64,000 nt of DNA from Amyelois transitella (Eukaryota; Arthropoda; Insecta; Lepidoptera; Pyralidae). Position 1 is the first letter of the stretch; every line of letters begins with the position of its first letter. This document shows positions 53,130-63,899 of this stretch, in pieces. The notes below the pieces were generated by a model. It was not told the DNA's origin and searched no databases. It worked only from the letters and a program-made list of their open reading frames with translations. The position numbers were made by a program, and so were the translations under genes. The DNA lies in contig NC_083531.1 of the NCBI RefSeq assembly GCF_032362555.1, positions 2,852,001 through 2,916,000 on the forward strand. The letters are read 5' to 3'.

Positions 53130-53404
53130 GTAAGTTCTAATATTTATAATAATAATATCTCACTCCATAACCCAATAATCTGGTCCACTTAACATCCCAT
53201 CCACATAGCCCAAATCAGTTGTTCCCTTCCTGGCAATAGTTTGGCAGATGTGGAGTCCATAGTCGGAATCCCTAAACTTGTCAGCTACCATGACCCTAAG
53301 AAACCCCACAAATGGGGCTACAAAAACTTTACCCTTAGCGGCAATTCAGGATTTAGTTTAATAAATTAAAAATGCTGAAACACGTGTTCTTTTATTGCAG
53401 TAAA
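53130..53404 (+). pseudogene. piggyBac-like scrap in the array unit
   Basis: YHDPKKPHKWGYKNFTLSGN, SGFS at about 53275-53355 resembles the NKPHKWGYKLF segment of piggyBac-like transposases. An equivalent copy is at about 59855-59945. Confidence 0.5.
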
Positions 53405-54180
53405 GGGTTAAAAACATCATGATTGAGTTGAAGAGGAAGATTTTGACAAATTTGGACACATCCACATTATTACGGCAATATACTGGGTCAAAGGATTTAG
53501 ACGCCTTAGTAGTATAAGAAGCCTTTTGCACCTTTGGTGCTTAAATTAACACACATCAAGATCCTGTCATCTGTGCACTCATGAGAGATGAAATGTTTAT
53601 CAGAAAATCACTTATTAGAAATGCATAGTCAAAACTATATCACGGTCGAGTAAACATTGGGTCTGACATTGATAGTGACAGTGCTCATGTAGCAAACCAA
53701 AGTTTTGTATTTTAACTAAACTGTGTTAATGGAAAATGGAAACTGGCCGTAGCATGCTTTTCTCATCACTAGTTTAAGTAGTGAACAAAGTAGTTGGTCT
53801 GTTGTTTTCATGTTTATACAAATGTTTTGAGGTAGGTGTTACTGTTAGCAGCGTGATGTGGCTGCATCGAATTTTTCCATGTTTCAATGTATGAGGTGCA
53901 ATCTCATGCAATGAAAGGAGACCTTCTCTTTCGAGGATTTAAAAAAAAATTGAATTCATCGATTCTTGTCATGTGCTGAAATTAGTAAGAATCGCTTTTA
54001 TTGATAAACAATTTTTTTATGATTCATTTGGAGCAAAAATTGATTATAATTTACAAGTAAATCTTGTAGAATTGGAAAAGAGCAAAGGCTGCTGCCATCT
54101 GCCAGGTAAATATGGAATATGGTGGTTTTCCGATTGAACTGAGTTTGGATGTTAATCTACATAAGTAATCTCCCACCTAA
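53405..54180 (+). pseudogene. P-element-like transposase relic, copy II
   Basis: Colinear with 50030-50880: MRDEMFIRKSLI, KLYHGRVNIGSDIDSDSAHV, NGKWKLAVA, FGAKIDYNLQVNLVE. It shares most stops and frame breaks with copy I. Confidence 0.6.
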
Positions 54181-54289
54181 TCAGTCTTATTAATAAAAAT
54201 CGCTTACTCCAAACTTAATTCCAATTTACGCTAGGACTTGTTAATCCGAGAGTAACAGCGCATTATGTTGTAAATTTTTTTGTTATTAA

Positions 54290-56710
54290 CCCTAGATTAC
54301 TAACCTTCGTCGATTCGACGACGCGTCACCAAAAAAATCGCGATAACTTTTGCGCGCGCGACCGTGCGGTTTTCTAATTCGAGCTAATCCCAGTCGACCC
54401 GTTGCCCTCGCGACGGACGGTAGTCTTCTGTGCGTAGGGGGGCTGTGCGCGCCGTTCCAGCAACCATGGCTCGTCGCATCGACGAAGGTTAGTAGTAACG
54501 TAACTTTTTGTACTATTTAGTTAAGTTAAAATAACGTTCTTTTATCTTTTTTTGATTAATAATGGTGTCTAATATTTCATTTTTTTAGATGCGGTCCTTG
54601 CGGTGTTATTAAATGATGACAGTGAGGAGGAAAATTTTTCAGAGAGTGAGCCCGAAGACCACCTTGAGGCTGATCCCGCGTATGAAACGGAGGGTGAAGA
54701 TGAAGTTTTTACTGTGAATGACGAGCAACTTCCGGATGAAGATTATGAGGCAAGTGATACATCTCCACCATGTTCTACTGATGACGCGACACCTAGCACT
54801 TCAGCAGACCGTAGCGACTTGATTATAAGACCATCGCGTACTATTCTTCGTGGGAAAGATAAACACAAATGGTCGTCACAACAGTCAAGGTCACTAAGCA
54901 GAACAGCTTCAAGGAACATAGTTCATATAAGACCTGGACCTGTACGCTCTTGTAAAAATCTTTTAGAGCCTCTGGGATGCTTTTCATGTTTCATTACTGA
55001 TAATATGATTGATTTAATTGTCACCCACACCAATGCCGAGATAGCAATAAAATCTCATAAATATAAAACATTAAAATCTACACAGAGACCAACCGATCCT
55101 AATGAAATTAGAGCTCTCATTGGCATTCTCACATTATCTGCAGCAATGAAAGATAATCATTTACCATCCAGAGAGTTGCTTGACACCACGTTCTGTGGCA
55201 ATCGATATCGCAGTGCAATGTCCTGTAAGAGGTTTGATTTCCTAATAAACTGCCTAAGATTTGACGATAAGTCTACGCGTCAAGAACGGAGGTTAACCGA
55301 TGTCTTCGCTCCCTTTCGAGATATTTGGGACCTTTTCATAGCTAAGTGTCGAGAGAACTATAAACCTGGATGCTACCTCACCATTGATGAACAGTTGTTA
55401 GGTTTCAGAGGCAGATGTCCCTTTCGTATATATATACCAAATAAACCCAATAAATATGGTATAAAAATTGTGATGGTTGTAGACAATTCTACAAAGTATA
55501 TGGTGGATGCAGAGCCTTATCTAGGTTCGTCTACTAAAACAGATGGAGTACCACTTGGTGAATATTTTGTGAAAAAATTGACAAGGACTGTTCATGGCAC
55601 AAATAGAAATATCACTATGGACAATTGGTTCACTTCGGTGCCACTAGCCAAAAGTTTAGTAAAAGAACCATATAAGCTGACATTGGTTGGAACTCTACGA
55701 GCTAACAAAAGGGAAATACCGGTAGAGTTTCAAAATGAACGCACCAGAAGAACTGGAACAGCTGTTCTGTTATGATAACGAACTAACACTACTATCCTAC
55801 AAACCAAAACCCCAAAAAGTTGTATTCCTACTATCAACGTGTGACGAAGAGGGAACCATTAATGTAGAAACTAAAAAGCCTACAATGATTGAGTTTTATA
55901 ATCAAACCAAAGGAGGGGTAGATACTTTGGACCAAATGTGTTCCATTGCCTCTTGCAGATATTTCGTTTATAAATAGTTACATCATTTATGTAACAAATA
56001 CTATAGAGGCTAAGAAAAAACCTCTATCGAGGCGAGAATATCTAAAAGCTCTACATCACAAGCTGATCGAACCACACATGCAAAAAAGATTGCTTATACC
56101 ATCTCTACAAACTACTCTGCGGGACTCAATTACTCAAATTTTAAATATGCCAGGAAGTTGTAATGAGAGCGGTATAAATGAGACTGTGCAAAGTAATGCG
56201 GCTGATGTCCTCCCACAGCAAAATAAAAGAAAAATATGTGCCATATGTCCCTCCGCAAAGCGAAGGATGACTAAGAGTAGGTGCACTAAGTGCAATAAAT
56301 CGTTGTGTGGGGAACACAAACTTGATGTGTGTCACAAATGTTTTAGTTCCTAAGCTATTGCCAAAATTTTGTTTTTAATTGATTATTCTAATATTATTTT
56401 TATAATTAACAGTTTATTTAGAACAATTTGATGTTATATATAATATGTACCGTTATGTTTATAAATTTTGAAAAAGTTGATTTTGCATGTAAACTGAGAT
56501 CTCATTAATAAGACTGTTTGAATAAAAAATAATGTTAAAGTGTATATTATTATCTTTAAATATGAAGATTAATACTTTGTTTTTAAAATAAAAACATTAA
56601 TTAGAATATATATTTTTTTAATAAACCTCTAAGCCCCCTCCATTATAGAGCGTAGTCGAAACGACGAAGGTTAGTATTAAACGTCGTAAAATAAGGTTAG
56701 TGATCTAGGG
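54290..56710 (+). mobile_element. piggyBac-like element D, TTAA flanked
   Basis: CCCTAGATTACTAACCTTCG at 54290 and its inverted counterpart ending at 56710, with TTAA on both sides (54286-54289, 56711-56714). Subterminal ACTAACCTTCGTCG/CGACGAAGGTTAGT words occur at both ends. The paralogous array copy at 60857 has the empty site GTTATTAATAAACG. Length 2421 bp. Confidence 0.95.
54466..56353 (+). pseudogene. piggyBac-like transposase D, two exons, two lesions
   Basis: Exon 1 is 54466-54487 (MARRIDE), donor GAAG/GTTAGT. Exon 2 starts at 54589 after TTTTTTTAG and gives DAVLAVLLNDDSEEENFSES. The core has SRTASRNIVHIRPGP, YLTIDEQLLGFRGRCPF (Asp), ITMDNWFTSVPL (Asp) and NQTKGGVDTLDQ (Asp). A frameshift lies near 55760 and a deletion of about 70 bp near 55945, before INSYIIYVTNTIEAKKKPLS. 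The Cys-rich end has CAICPSAKRRMTKSRCTKCN. It is the same family as element A. Confidence 0.92.
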
Positions 56711-56760
56711 TTAATAAACGTGGTGTAACCTTGGACTAGCAATACATTCCTTACGCCGAA

Positions 56761-56808
56761 ATGAGCCAGAAACGCAATCGTTCTATTAACTGGGATGAAG
56801 AAGAAAAG
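56761..56808 (+). pseudogene. Myb/SANT-like exon 1, copy II-III
   Basis: MSQKRNRSINWDEEEK then GTAATTTG. The intron that follows received piggyBac E; its exon 2 is at 59589-59698. The 5' leader present at 60903-61158 is missing here. Confidence 0.8.
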
Positions 56809-56826
56809 GTAATTTGAAAACATTAT

Positions 56827-59514
56827 CCCTACAAGGCACTCAGTGACTCATCGGGAACACTCATAGAAAAGGTTCCCTACACGTTTATTAAAACTGATAT
56901 AGACTTCTGTTGGGTTTTTGTAGAAACTTTACTAGTATAGCGATTACGTAATACAGATAGTTTGGCATAGATGGCGGTATCGGTCACTAGGCAAAGAACA
57001 GAACTTCAAATTCGGGGTGTCGTCGCGAGTTCATTAATTCCACATATTGAAAAAAATATAAAAGTTGTTTTATTGGAGTTTTGGACAGTAAAAAAATTAT
57101 TGTAGTTTTATAATAGTGTTCACTTTGACTCGGGTAAGTTAGTTTTTGTATTGTTGTAATTTATGTAAGAAAAAAATCCATTTATTTGAACGTTCCAGAT
57201 ACGGTACACTGTGCCTTAGTCTTCCTTTTTACCAATACGTACTATCGGTATTTTACTGACGAATATATATTTTTTTTTTAGATTATGGCTAGAAAAAGAT
57301 TATTTGAGGAAGAAATTATACATTTCTTGACTATACCATCGGGTAGCGAAGATGGCGAAGATTCTTCTGCAGCCGACAGTGATGAAGATACTGAAAGATT
57401 ACGATCCACTCTTAGCTTTTTGCCAGAATCACTTAATGACATGGAAGCAAATCAATGTCCTTCTACTAATGAAGATACAAGTCACGAAAACAGACATGAA
57501 CCAAGCCCTCGACCCAGTACTTCGGGTGCAATTTCAGAGCCCACTGCAGGTATTGTTCAACCGTCACCAACAGCCAGACAATCTTCGACTTTTGTGAGTA
57601 TTGCCACATCTAACAGAACTAAAACCAAGGTCTCTTGCTCTCAAAGAAAAAAAAGGAAGTTCATCTGGAAAAAGAAGTCTTTTCAACCAGTTCTGCCTCA
57701 GTTTACTGGAAACACAATTTTACCGCCATCGATTTCACAATTTGAAACACCCTTACAATATTTTCTATGGTTTTTTGATAATGAATTATTAGAACACATC
57801 ACAGAAGAAATGTACAAATTTAGCATCCAAAAAAATGTTTCGAAGCCATTTCATATTTCAGTGTCAGAGTTAAAAAAGTTTTTAGGTATATGTTTGACCA
57901 TGAGCTTAGCACCACTGCCAAATATACGAATGTATTGGGCAAGTGAACTGGGCATACCGTTGATAATGGAGACAATGCCAATTAATTATTTCAAAAAAAT
58001 CTGCCAGTACTTACATTTTAATGATAATTCATTGCAACCACCTTCAGGTTCGCCAGGCTATGATCGTCTACACAAAATCAGGCCTTTATTGGAAACACTG
58101 AAGAAAAAGTGTCAAAGTATACCAAAAAGAGAAGCGTTGTCAGTCGATGAGCAGATGTGTGCGACAAAGGCTTCAAATTTTCTACGACAATACCTTCCGA
58201 ACAAGCCACATAAATGGGGGTATAAGCTGTTCATACTTTGCGATGATCGTGGGTTTGCTTACGACTTTGAAATTTATTCGGGGATGGAGAATGATCCTAA
58301 TCTTAGATCCTCAACTGAACCAGACTTAGGAGCAAGCGCAAATATTGTCGTACGTCTAGCAAGGTTCATACCCAGAGACCAACAATATAAATTATACTTT
58401 GATAATTATTACACATCGCCAGAATTAATTTCATATTTGTCAAAACAAGGTATACAATCATTGGGAACCCTGAACAAAGGTCGGTTGGGAAAAGATCTAA
58501 ACATACCATCTCTAAAAGATCTGAAAAAAGATAAGATCGATAGGGGATCCTCCGAGGAATGGGTGGCTAATGTTGATGACACAGAGATTGCTACTATAAT
58601 GTGGTACGATAACAAGCCAGTTGTGCTCTCATCATCGTTTGTGGGACGAGAGCCAGTACATCAAGTGAAGAGATATTGCAAAAAAGCTAAAAAATATATT
58701 TATGTTGATTGTCCTCAAATAGTGAAAATTTATAATCAGCACATGGGAGGTGTCGATCTGCTCGACTCATTTCTGGGTAAATATAAAATAAAAATAAGAA
58801 CCAGAAAATGGTATTTGAGATTATTTTACCACCTTCTAGATGTTGTGGTTATAAATAGTTGGTTGCTATACAGACGAGTTGGAGAGCAGAACGGGACACC
58901 AACCCCTCTAAAACTGAGAGACTTCAAGTTTGAAGTTGCAAAAAGTCTCTGTATGTCTGGTCTATCGATGAACAAGAAAAGAGGTAGACCATCATCTGCG
59001 TCTACTGAAATTGAGCTGAAAAGGACTAAGCGTAATACTGCAATCCTGCCTCCTCCTGATGTCAGAAGTGATGGGTTTGAACATTATCCTATTTGGGGTT
59101 TGAAACGTCAACGCTGTAAATATCCCGGATGCAAAGGCAAAACTTTCATTACATGTGAAAAATGTCGTGTGGAACTTTGCTTCTATAAAGATAAAAATTG
59201 CTTTCGGAATTTCCATCAATAGCACTGTTATAATTTTATTTCGTTTATTATATTTTTTTTTCTTTTTAAGGGCTTACAATGATAATTATAAAACATGTTG
59301 TATTAATCAAAGTGGGGTAGTCCATTTGTACTGATTCGATGCCAAAAAGTAGTATTAAGGCACAATGTACCTCAGCGGGAACCAAATAAAAAAAATATAT
59401 TTCTACGTAAATATTTGGTTTTGATTTTTTTTATTATTTTTCCCGGACTTCTAGTGGTAAACTATATAACATACATTTTACTCGAAAAGAAAAAAAAAAT
59501 CGTGCCTTGTAGGG
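56827..59514 (+). mobile_element. piggyBac-like element E, intact, TTAT flanked
   Basis: CCCTACAAGGCAC at 56827 and its complement ending at 59514, flanked by TTAT (56823-56826, 59515-59518). Array copies at 51019 and 61216 show the empty site AACATTATAGTGCG with one TTAT. The target is therefore TTAT, not TTAA. Length 2688 bp. Confidence 0.95.
57285..59222 (+). CDS. piggyBac-like transposase E, intact, 645 residues
   Basis: The ATG at 57285 (MARKRLFEEEIIHFLTIPSG) follows an acceptor TTTTTTTAG, with a donor GGG/GTAAGT near 57135, so the intron is in the leader. After an acidic, Ser/Pro-rich N-terminus, the core has ALSVDEQMCATKASN (about residue 287), LYFDNYYTSPEL (about 372) and QHMGGVDLLDSF (about 489), the catalytic Asp triad. 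The Cys-rich tail has CKYPGCKGKTFITCEKCRVE. Unbroken. The nearest relative in the window is the transposase at 31951-34245, whose element also lacks TTAA flanks. Confidence 0.95.
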   Translation: MARKRLFEEEIIHFLTIPSGSEDGEDSSAADSDEDTERLRSTLSFLPESLNDMEANQCPSTNEDTSHENRHEPSPRPSTSGAISEPTAGIVQPSPTARQSSTFVSIATSNRTKTKVSCSQRKKRKFIWKKKSFQPVLPQFTGNTILPPSISQFETPLQYFLWFFDNELLEHITEEMYKFSIQKNVSKPFHISVSELKKFLGICLTMSLAPLPNIRMYWASELGIPLIMETMPINYFKKICQYLHFNDNSLQPPSGSPGYDRLHKIRPLLETLKKKCQSIPKREALSVDEQMCATKASNFLRQYLPNKPHKWGYKLFILCDDRGFAYDFEIYSGMENDPNLRSSTEPDLGASANIVVRLARFIPRDQQYKLYFDNYYTSPELISYLSKQGIQSLGTLNKGRLGKDLNIPSLKDLKKDKIDRGSSEEWVANVDDTEIATIMWYDNKPVVLSSSFVGREPVHQVKRYCKKAKKYIYVDCPQIVKIYNQHMGGVDLLDSFLGKYKIKIRTRKWYLRLFYHLLDVVVINSWLLYRRVGEQNGTPTPLKLRDFKFEVAKSLCMSGLSMNKKRGRPSSASTEIELKRTKRNTAILPPPDVRSDGFEHYPIWGLKRQRCKYPGCKGKTFITCEKCRVELCFYKDKNCFRNFHQ

Positions 59515-59588
59515 TTATAGTGCGTGGGTGCGTGGTCCTTAATTCAAATAATGAAATGATAAAATGTGATATTATTCTCACTTTACAG

Positions 59589-59698
59589 CAATTGTTGACA
59601 TCTGTGCTAAAAGATTTTGCCCTAATTATAGAAAATAAATCTTTGGACACCAATACCAGCAAACTAAAAACGAAAGCTTGGGAAGATGTTTGCAAAAA
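59589..59698 (+). pseudogene. Myb/SANT-like exon 2, partner of the exon at 56761
   Basis: QLLTSVLKDFALIIENKSLD, WEDVCKK with acceptor and donor intact. It is the same as copy I, including the Pro-for-Gln codon difference (ALII against AQII in copy II). Confidence 0.8.
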
Positions 59699-59979
59699 GT
59701 AAGTTCTAATATTTATAATAATAATATCTCACTCCATAACCCAATAATCTGGTCCACTTAACATCCCATCCACATAGCCCAAATCAATTGTTCCCTTCCT
59801 GGCAATAGTTTGGCAGATGTGGAGTCCATAGTCGGAATCCCTATATTTGTCAGCTACCATGACCCTAAGAAACCCCACAAATGGGGCTACAAAAACTTTG
59901 CCCTTAGCGGCAATTCAGGATTTAGTTTAATAAATTAAAAATGCTGAAACACGTGTTCTTTTATTGCAGTAAAGGGTTA

Positions 59980-60600
59980 AAAACAAGATGATTGAGTTGA
60001 AGAGGAAGATTTTGACAAATTTGGACACATCCACATTATTACGGCAATATGCCGTAATAATATGATGCAAATCACTTATTTGAGATGCGTAGTCAAAACA
60101 ATATCACGGTCGAGTAAACATTGGGTCTGACATTGATAGTGAAAGTGCTGATGCAGCAAAAAAAAAGTTTTGTATTTTAACCAAACTGTATTAATCGAAA
60201 ATGGAAACCGGCCGTAACTAGCATGCTTTTCTCATCACTAGTTTAAGTAGTGAACAAAAGGTTGGTCTGTTGTTTTCATGTTTATACAAATGTTTTGAGC
60301 TAGGTGTTACTGTTATCATCACGATGCTGCATCGGATTTTTCCATGTTTCAATGTATGAGGTGCAATTGAATGCAAACGGATGGAGATCTTTCTTTTCGA
60401 GGATTATAAAAAAAATTGAATTAATCGATCCTTGTCATGCGCTGAAATGAGTAAGAAACGCTTTTATTGAATTAAACAATTTTTTTATGATTCATTTGGA
60501 GCAAAAATTTATTATAATTTACTAGTAAAACTTGTAGAATTGGAAAAGAGCAAAGGCTGCTGCCATCTGCCAGGTAAATATGAAAAAGAAAATGAAATGT
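59980..60600 (+). pseudogene. P-element-like transposase relic, copy III
   Basis: Colinear with copies I and II but shorter (a deletion near 60060) and more diverged. Confidence 0.6.
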
Positions 60601-61158
60601 TTAAATGAAGAGGTTTGCCAACAATAGATGAAACTTGTTGTAGGGACACAAATGTACAAATACAGGTATGCTCCATATATGTAGGTATGTGTAAGCAAAC
60701 GTACGAAGGTATGAGTGTCTATCTATGTAGTGGTGGCTGCGCCCACCTAATCTGTTTTATTAACAAAAATCTCTTCCTCCAAACTTAATTCGACTTTACG
60801 CTAGGACTTGATAATTCGAGAGTAACAGCGCATTAAGTTGTAAATTTTTTTGTTATTAATAAACGTGGTGTAACCTTGGACTAGCAATACATTCCCTACG
60901 CCGACTTTAATGCGGATGTAATGGCAACCCAGTAGATTTAAAAGTAAAAAGAATGAGTTATTGAATGAATAAGGAATGAAACTGACGTCTGACGGCTCCG
61001 ACGCTGTCAAATCGAAAATGCCAAATTGATAAATCACATGATCGTGTGCGTGTGTTATTTTATTTTCGTTTAGTTTAATTTCGCCAATCTTCATTTTCAA
61101 ATTAATAAATACTATCTACGCTGTTATTTAGGAATTGGGAAAAGTGTGCCGCGATAAA

Positions 61159-62110
61159 ATGAGCCAGAAACGCAATCGTTCTATTAACTGGGATGAAGAA
61201 GAAAAGGTAATTTGAAAACATTATAGTGCGTGGATGCATGGTCTTTAATTCAAATAATGAAATGATAATATGTGATAGTATTCTCACTTTACAGCAATTG
61301 TTGACATCTGTGCTAAAAGATTTTGCGCAAATTATAGGAAATAAATCTTTGGACACCAATACCAACAAACTAAAAACTAATGTTTGGGAAGGTGTTTGCA
61401 AAAAGTAAGTTCTAATATTTATAAAAATAGTATCCCACTCTATAACCCAACAATCTTAATATTATTTACCTTATTTACAGATCTTTAAAGATGACATACC
61501 AATGACTACACCAGTAAAAAGAAGTTTGGACATACATATGGGAAAATGCCAGGGTATGTATTGAGTGAGGAAATACACAGTGCTCCCTACCACAGGCTCC
61601 GGGGTTATTAAAGGAATTAAATAATGTTATAAATAAAGAACATATGTTAACTGTCTACAGAAGTAAGATTATAGATTAGATTGTTTATTTTAATATTTTT
61701 TTTTAGGTGTGCAAACAGAAAATTCTTGTTAATAACAATGTTGTGGGTCATAATGGTTCAAAGCCAAAAACAGTAAATATATTATCTAAGTTTTCTGCCT
61801 ATTATTTATAACTCACTTTTGTATATCAACACAACAACGACAGAAATTTTGGTCGGTTTTCAATTATTTGTTATATTACAGGACCAAGATGACTATGTAA
61901 ATAGAATGGTAAATCATAGCAAAATGTTAAAGGATGAAGAACATATGAGGCATATGGAGATGGCTGAGGAAGAGCATGCAATGAAAATGGAAATACACAA
62001 AAAAAAATATGGCTGAAGAAGAGCATGTATTAAAAACGAAAATACAAAAGGAAAAATTAAAATCAGTCATATGAAAGCAAGAAATATTAGAAGAGAAGCA
62101 TCTTTCTTCA
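61159..62110 (+). pseudogene. Myb/SANT-like gene relic, exons 1 to about 5 (copy III)
   Basis: Exon 1 is 61159-61206 (MSQKRNRSINWDEEEK). Exon 2 is 61295-61404 (QLLTSVLKDFAQIIGNKSLD, WEGVCKK). Exon 3 from about 61480, after TTTACAG, reads FKDDIPMTTPVKRSLDIHMG and needs a shift. A further exon follows TTTTTTTAG near 61706. The last exon, from about 61882, reads DQDDYVNRMVNHSKMLKDEE, HMRHMEMAEEEHAMKMEIHK, a coiled-coil tail typical of Myb/SANT transposon-derived regulators. Stops and shifts make it dead. Only this copy keeps exons past 2, so it marks the original gene. Confidence 0.7.
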
Positions 62111-62189
62111 TAATTAATTTTTAATAGTTGTGTAAGGAGATATTATATTGATATTTAGAAAATAGAAAAAAAAAATATACTGGAGCTCA

Positions 62190-62660
62190 GGGACCTGTAC
62201 AATCTGACACTAATTTGCCAAAAATAAGTACTAGCAGTGGCGTCGTAGTTCGCCTTATACCAGAAGGACTCAACTACAAACAATTTTTTGATAACTGGTA
62301 CACGTCACTACCCCTTTTGACGTACCTTAACAAAAAAGTTATTTTACCAATAGGCACCATAACAGCTAATCGTATCCCAGGCTACAAGGTTCCAGTTGAA
62401 AAAGATAAAAAGGCCGAGGAACTACTGTAGAAAAATTGACCACAATTGACAACACTGATATTGATATATCAGTGTTGCCAATTGTGGTCAATTTTCTGGT
62501 CACTACTGATGTAGTGACCTGGTACGACAACAGAGTTGTGAACTTAGCTTCAACTTACGTTGGCAGCAAACCATCATCTGAAGTACAACGTTTCAATAAA
62601 AAAGAAAAAGCATATCAAAATGTATCATCTGGAAATTGTAAACAATCAGCATGAAAACTA
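62190..62660 (+). pseudogene. piggyBac-like transposase fragment with foldback insert
   Basis: SSGVVVRLIPEGLNYKQFFD, NWYTSLPLLTYLNKK (second Asp), IGTITANRIPGYKVP, a frame change, then VEKLTTIDNTD, an extra palindromic stretch, DVVTWYDNRVVNLASTYVGS. The N- and C-terminal thirds are missing. Confidence 0.88.
62432..62519. repeat. Two adjacent palindromes inside the piggyBac fragment
   Basis: The arms 62432-62461 and 62466-62495 (30 bp, one mismatch) surround TGAT. The arms 62498-62506 and 62511-62519 (GGTCACTAC and complement) again surround TGAT. Confidence 0.95.
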
Positions 62661-62699
62661 CGGGAAGAAAAAAGATGGAGATAAAGAAATTAATGTCAT

Positions 62700-63055
62700 A
62701 TAACAAATAGAAACAAAAAAGAAGAGACTACACAGAAAACACAAACAGCTTACAAGAGGAAAAGATGTGGGACGTGTGGCAGTAGCCGACATTAATCAGA
62801 TGATGAAACATGTCCAGCAAGGAAAAAAGTGCCACTATTGCGGGAAAATAGGACACTTCAGACAATATTGCAAAACACCAAAGGGGCCTACAAAACGGAA
62901 ACATGAAGAATATATAATAACCAGAGATAAAACAAACTATACTAGGGGAAAACCGCATTATGCAAAAGACAATAGATATAGAAAAGCAAAGTAGAAGTAG
63001 ACAATGTTTTTAATGTTGAAGACAATGCAACTGTCGAGTGCACGTCTTTTTCGTG
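62700..63055 (+). pseudogene. Copia-type Gag end with zinc knuckle
   Basis: DVGRVAVADINQMMKHVQQG, KKCHYCGKIGHFRQYCKTPK with a C-x2-C-x4-H-x4-C knuckle, then a basic tail and NVFNVEDNATVECTSFS before the Helitron piece. It may belong with the integrase at 63900-64000. Confidence 0.72.
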
Positions 63056-63059
63056 ATTA

Positions 63060-63878
63060 AGGAGAAAGAGTGAGTAACATCGAGGACTTAATATCAAAAG
63101 TTTACCCTGAAATCAGCAAAATAGACTAAAAACTAAAGATCATCAATGGATGCGTCAAAGGGCAATATTGGCAGCGAGAAACAGTAGCGTGGATAATATT
63201 AATGACGTAATTTTAAGTAAACTTCCAGGAGACATAGCTACCTACACATCTATTGATAATGTAATGGATCAGGTCGATGCGGTCCATTACCCACAGGAGT
63301 TTCTTTGAACCCAAGTGGCCTTCCCCCATATGACCTCAAGTTAAAAATAGGTGCTCCAATAATTTTACTTAGAAATCTTATTTCATATAATCAAATTTCT
63401 TCGCATAAACGTGATCGTTGCAATAGTTTTGACTGGTCAAGCAGTTGGTCAAACAGTACTTATACCTCGCATCCCAATGATTCCAAATGATTTACCTTTT
63501 TATTTTAAAAGAATTCAATTTCCCGTTAAGCTATCTTTTGCCGTTACAATTAATAAATCACAGGGCAAACATTTAAACACGTAGGAATTGATTTATGTCA
63601 AGCCTGCTTTTCAATCGGCCAATTGTATGTCGCGTTGTTGTAGAGAAAACCAATATGTTTTTATGCCACAAGAAAATAAAACTAAAAACATAATTTAGAC
63701 GCAGAAGTTCTTTAAAATAATTAAACTTAAAAAATAAATTATCAAAAATATCACAGAAAATGACACTGACAAAGTCATGGGTAACAGCTATAATTTATAA
63801 AGCTGAGGAGGCTGTTCGCAAAAATAAATGATGCCCAAAATAACTATTTCTCGCGGACGAAGTCGTGGGTACAGCTAG
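63060..63878 (+). mobile_element. Helitron 3' part, helicase relic and terminus
   Basis: Coding remnants IEDLISKVYPEISK, RAILAARNSSVDNINDVILS, KLPGD, NPSGLPPYDLKLKIGAPIIL, LRNL, then KLSFAVTINKSQG and HVGIDLCQACFSIGQLYV are the C-terminal motifs of the Helitron Pif1-type helicase. The end CGCGGACGAAGTCGTGGGTA, CAGCTAG is the hairpin-CTAG Helitron terminus at 63878, followed by T. Rep and most of the helicase are absent. Confidence 0.85.
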
Positions 63879-63899
63879 TATGATATATACATCACTACG

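Larger units (their letters stand above)
50880..62110 (+). repeat. Tandem array of P-like relic plus Myb/SANT exons (three copies)
   Basis: The repeated order is P-like relic, a linker (CTCCCACCTAATCAG..., ...CTAGGACTTGTTAAT), Myb exon 1, Myb exon 2, a piggyBac scrap (PKKPHKWGYKNFTLSG), then the next P-like relic. Copies: P at 50030/53405/59980, exon 1 at 50962/56761/61159, exon 2 at 51100/53020/59589/61295. The unit is about 1.6 kb without later insertions. Insertions by the unassigned family (51240-52810) and two piggyBacs spread the array over 11 kb. Confidence 0.8.

Noticed and set aside
60801-61100. 99-codon minus ORF
   Set aside because: Leader of the Myb-like relic on the opposite strand; no homology.
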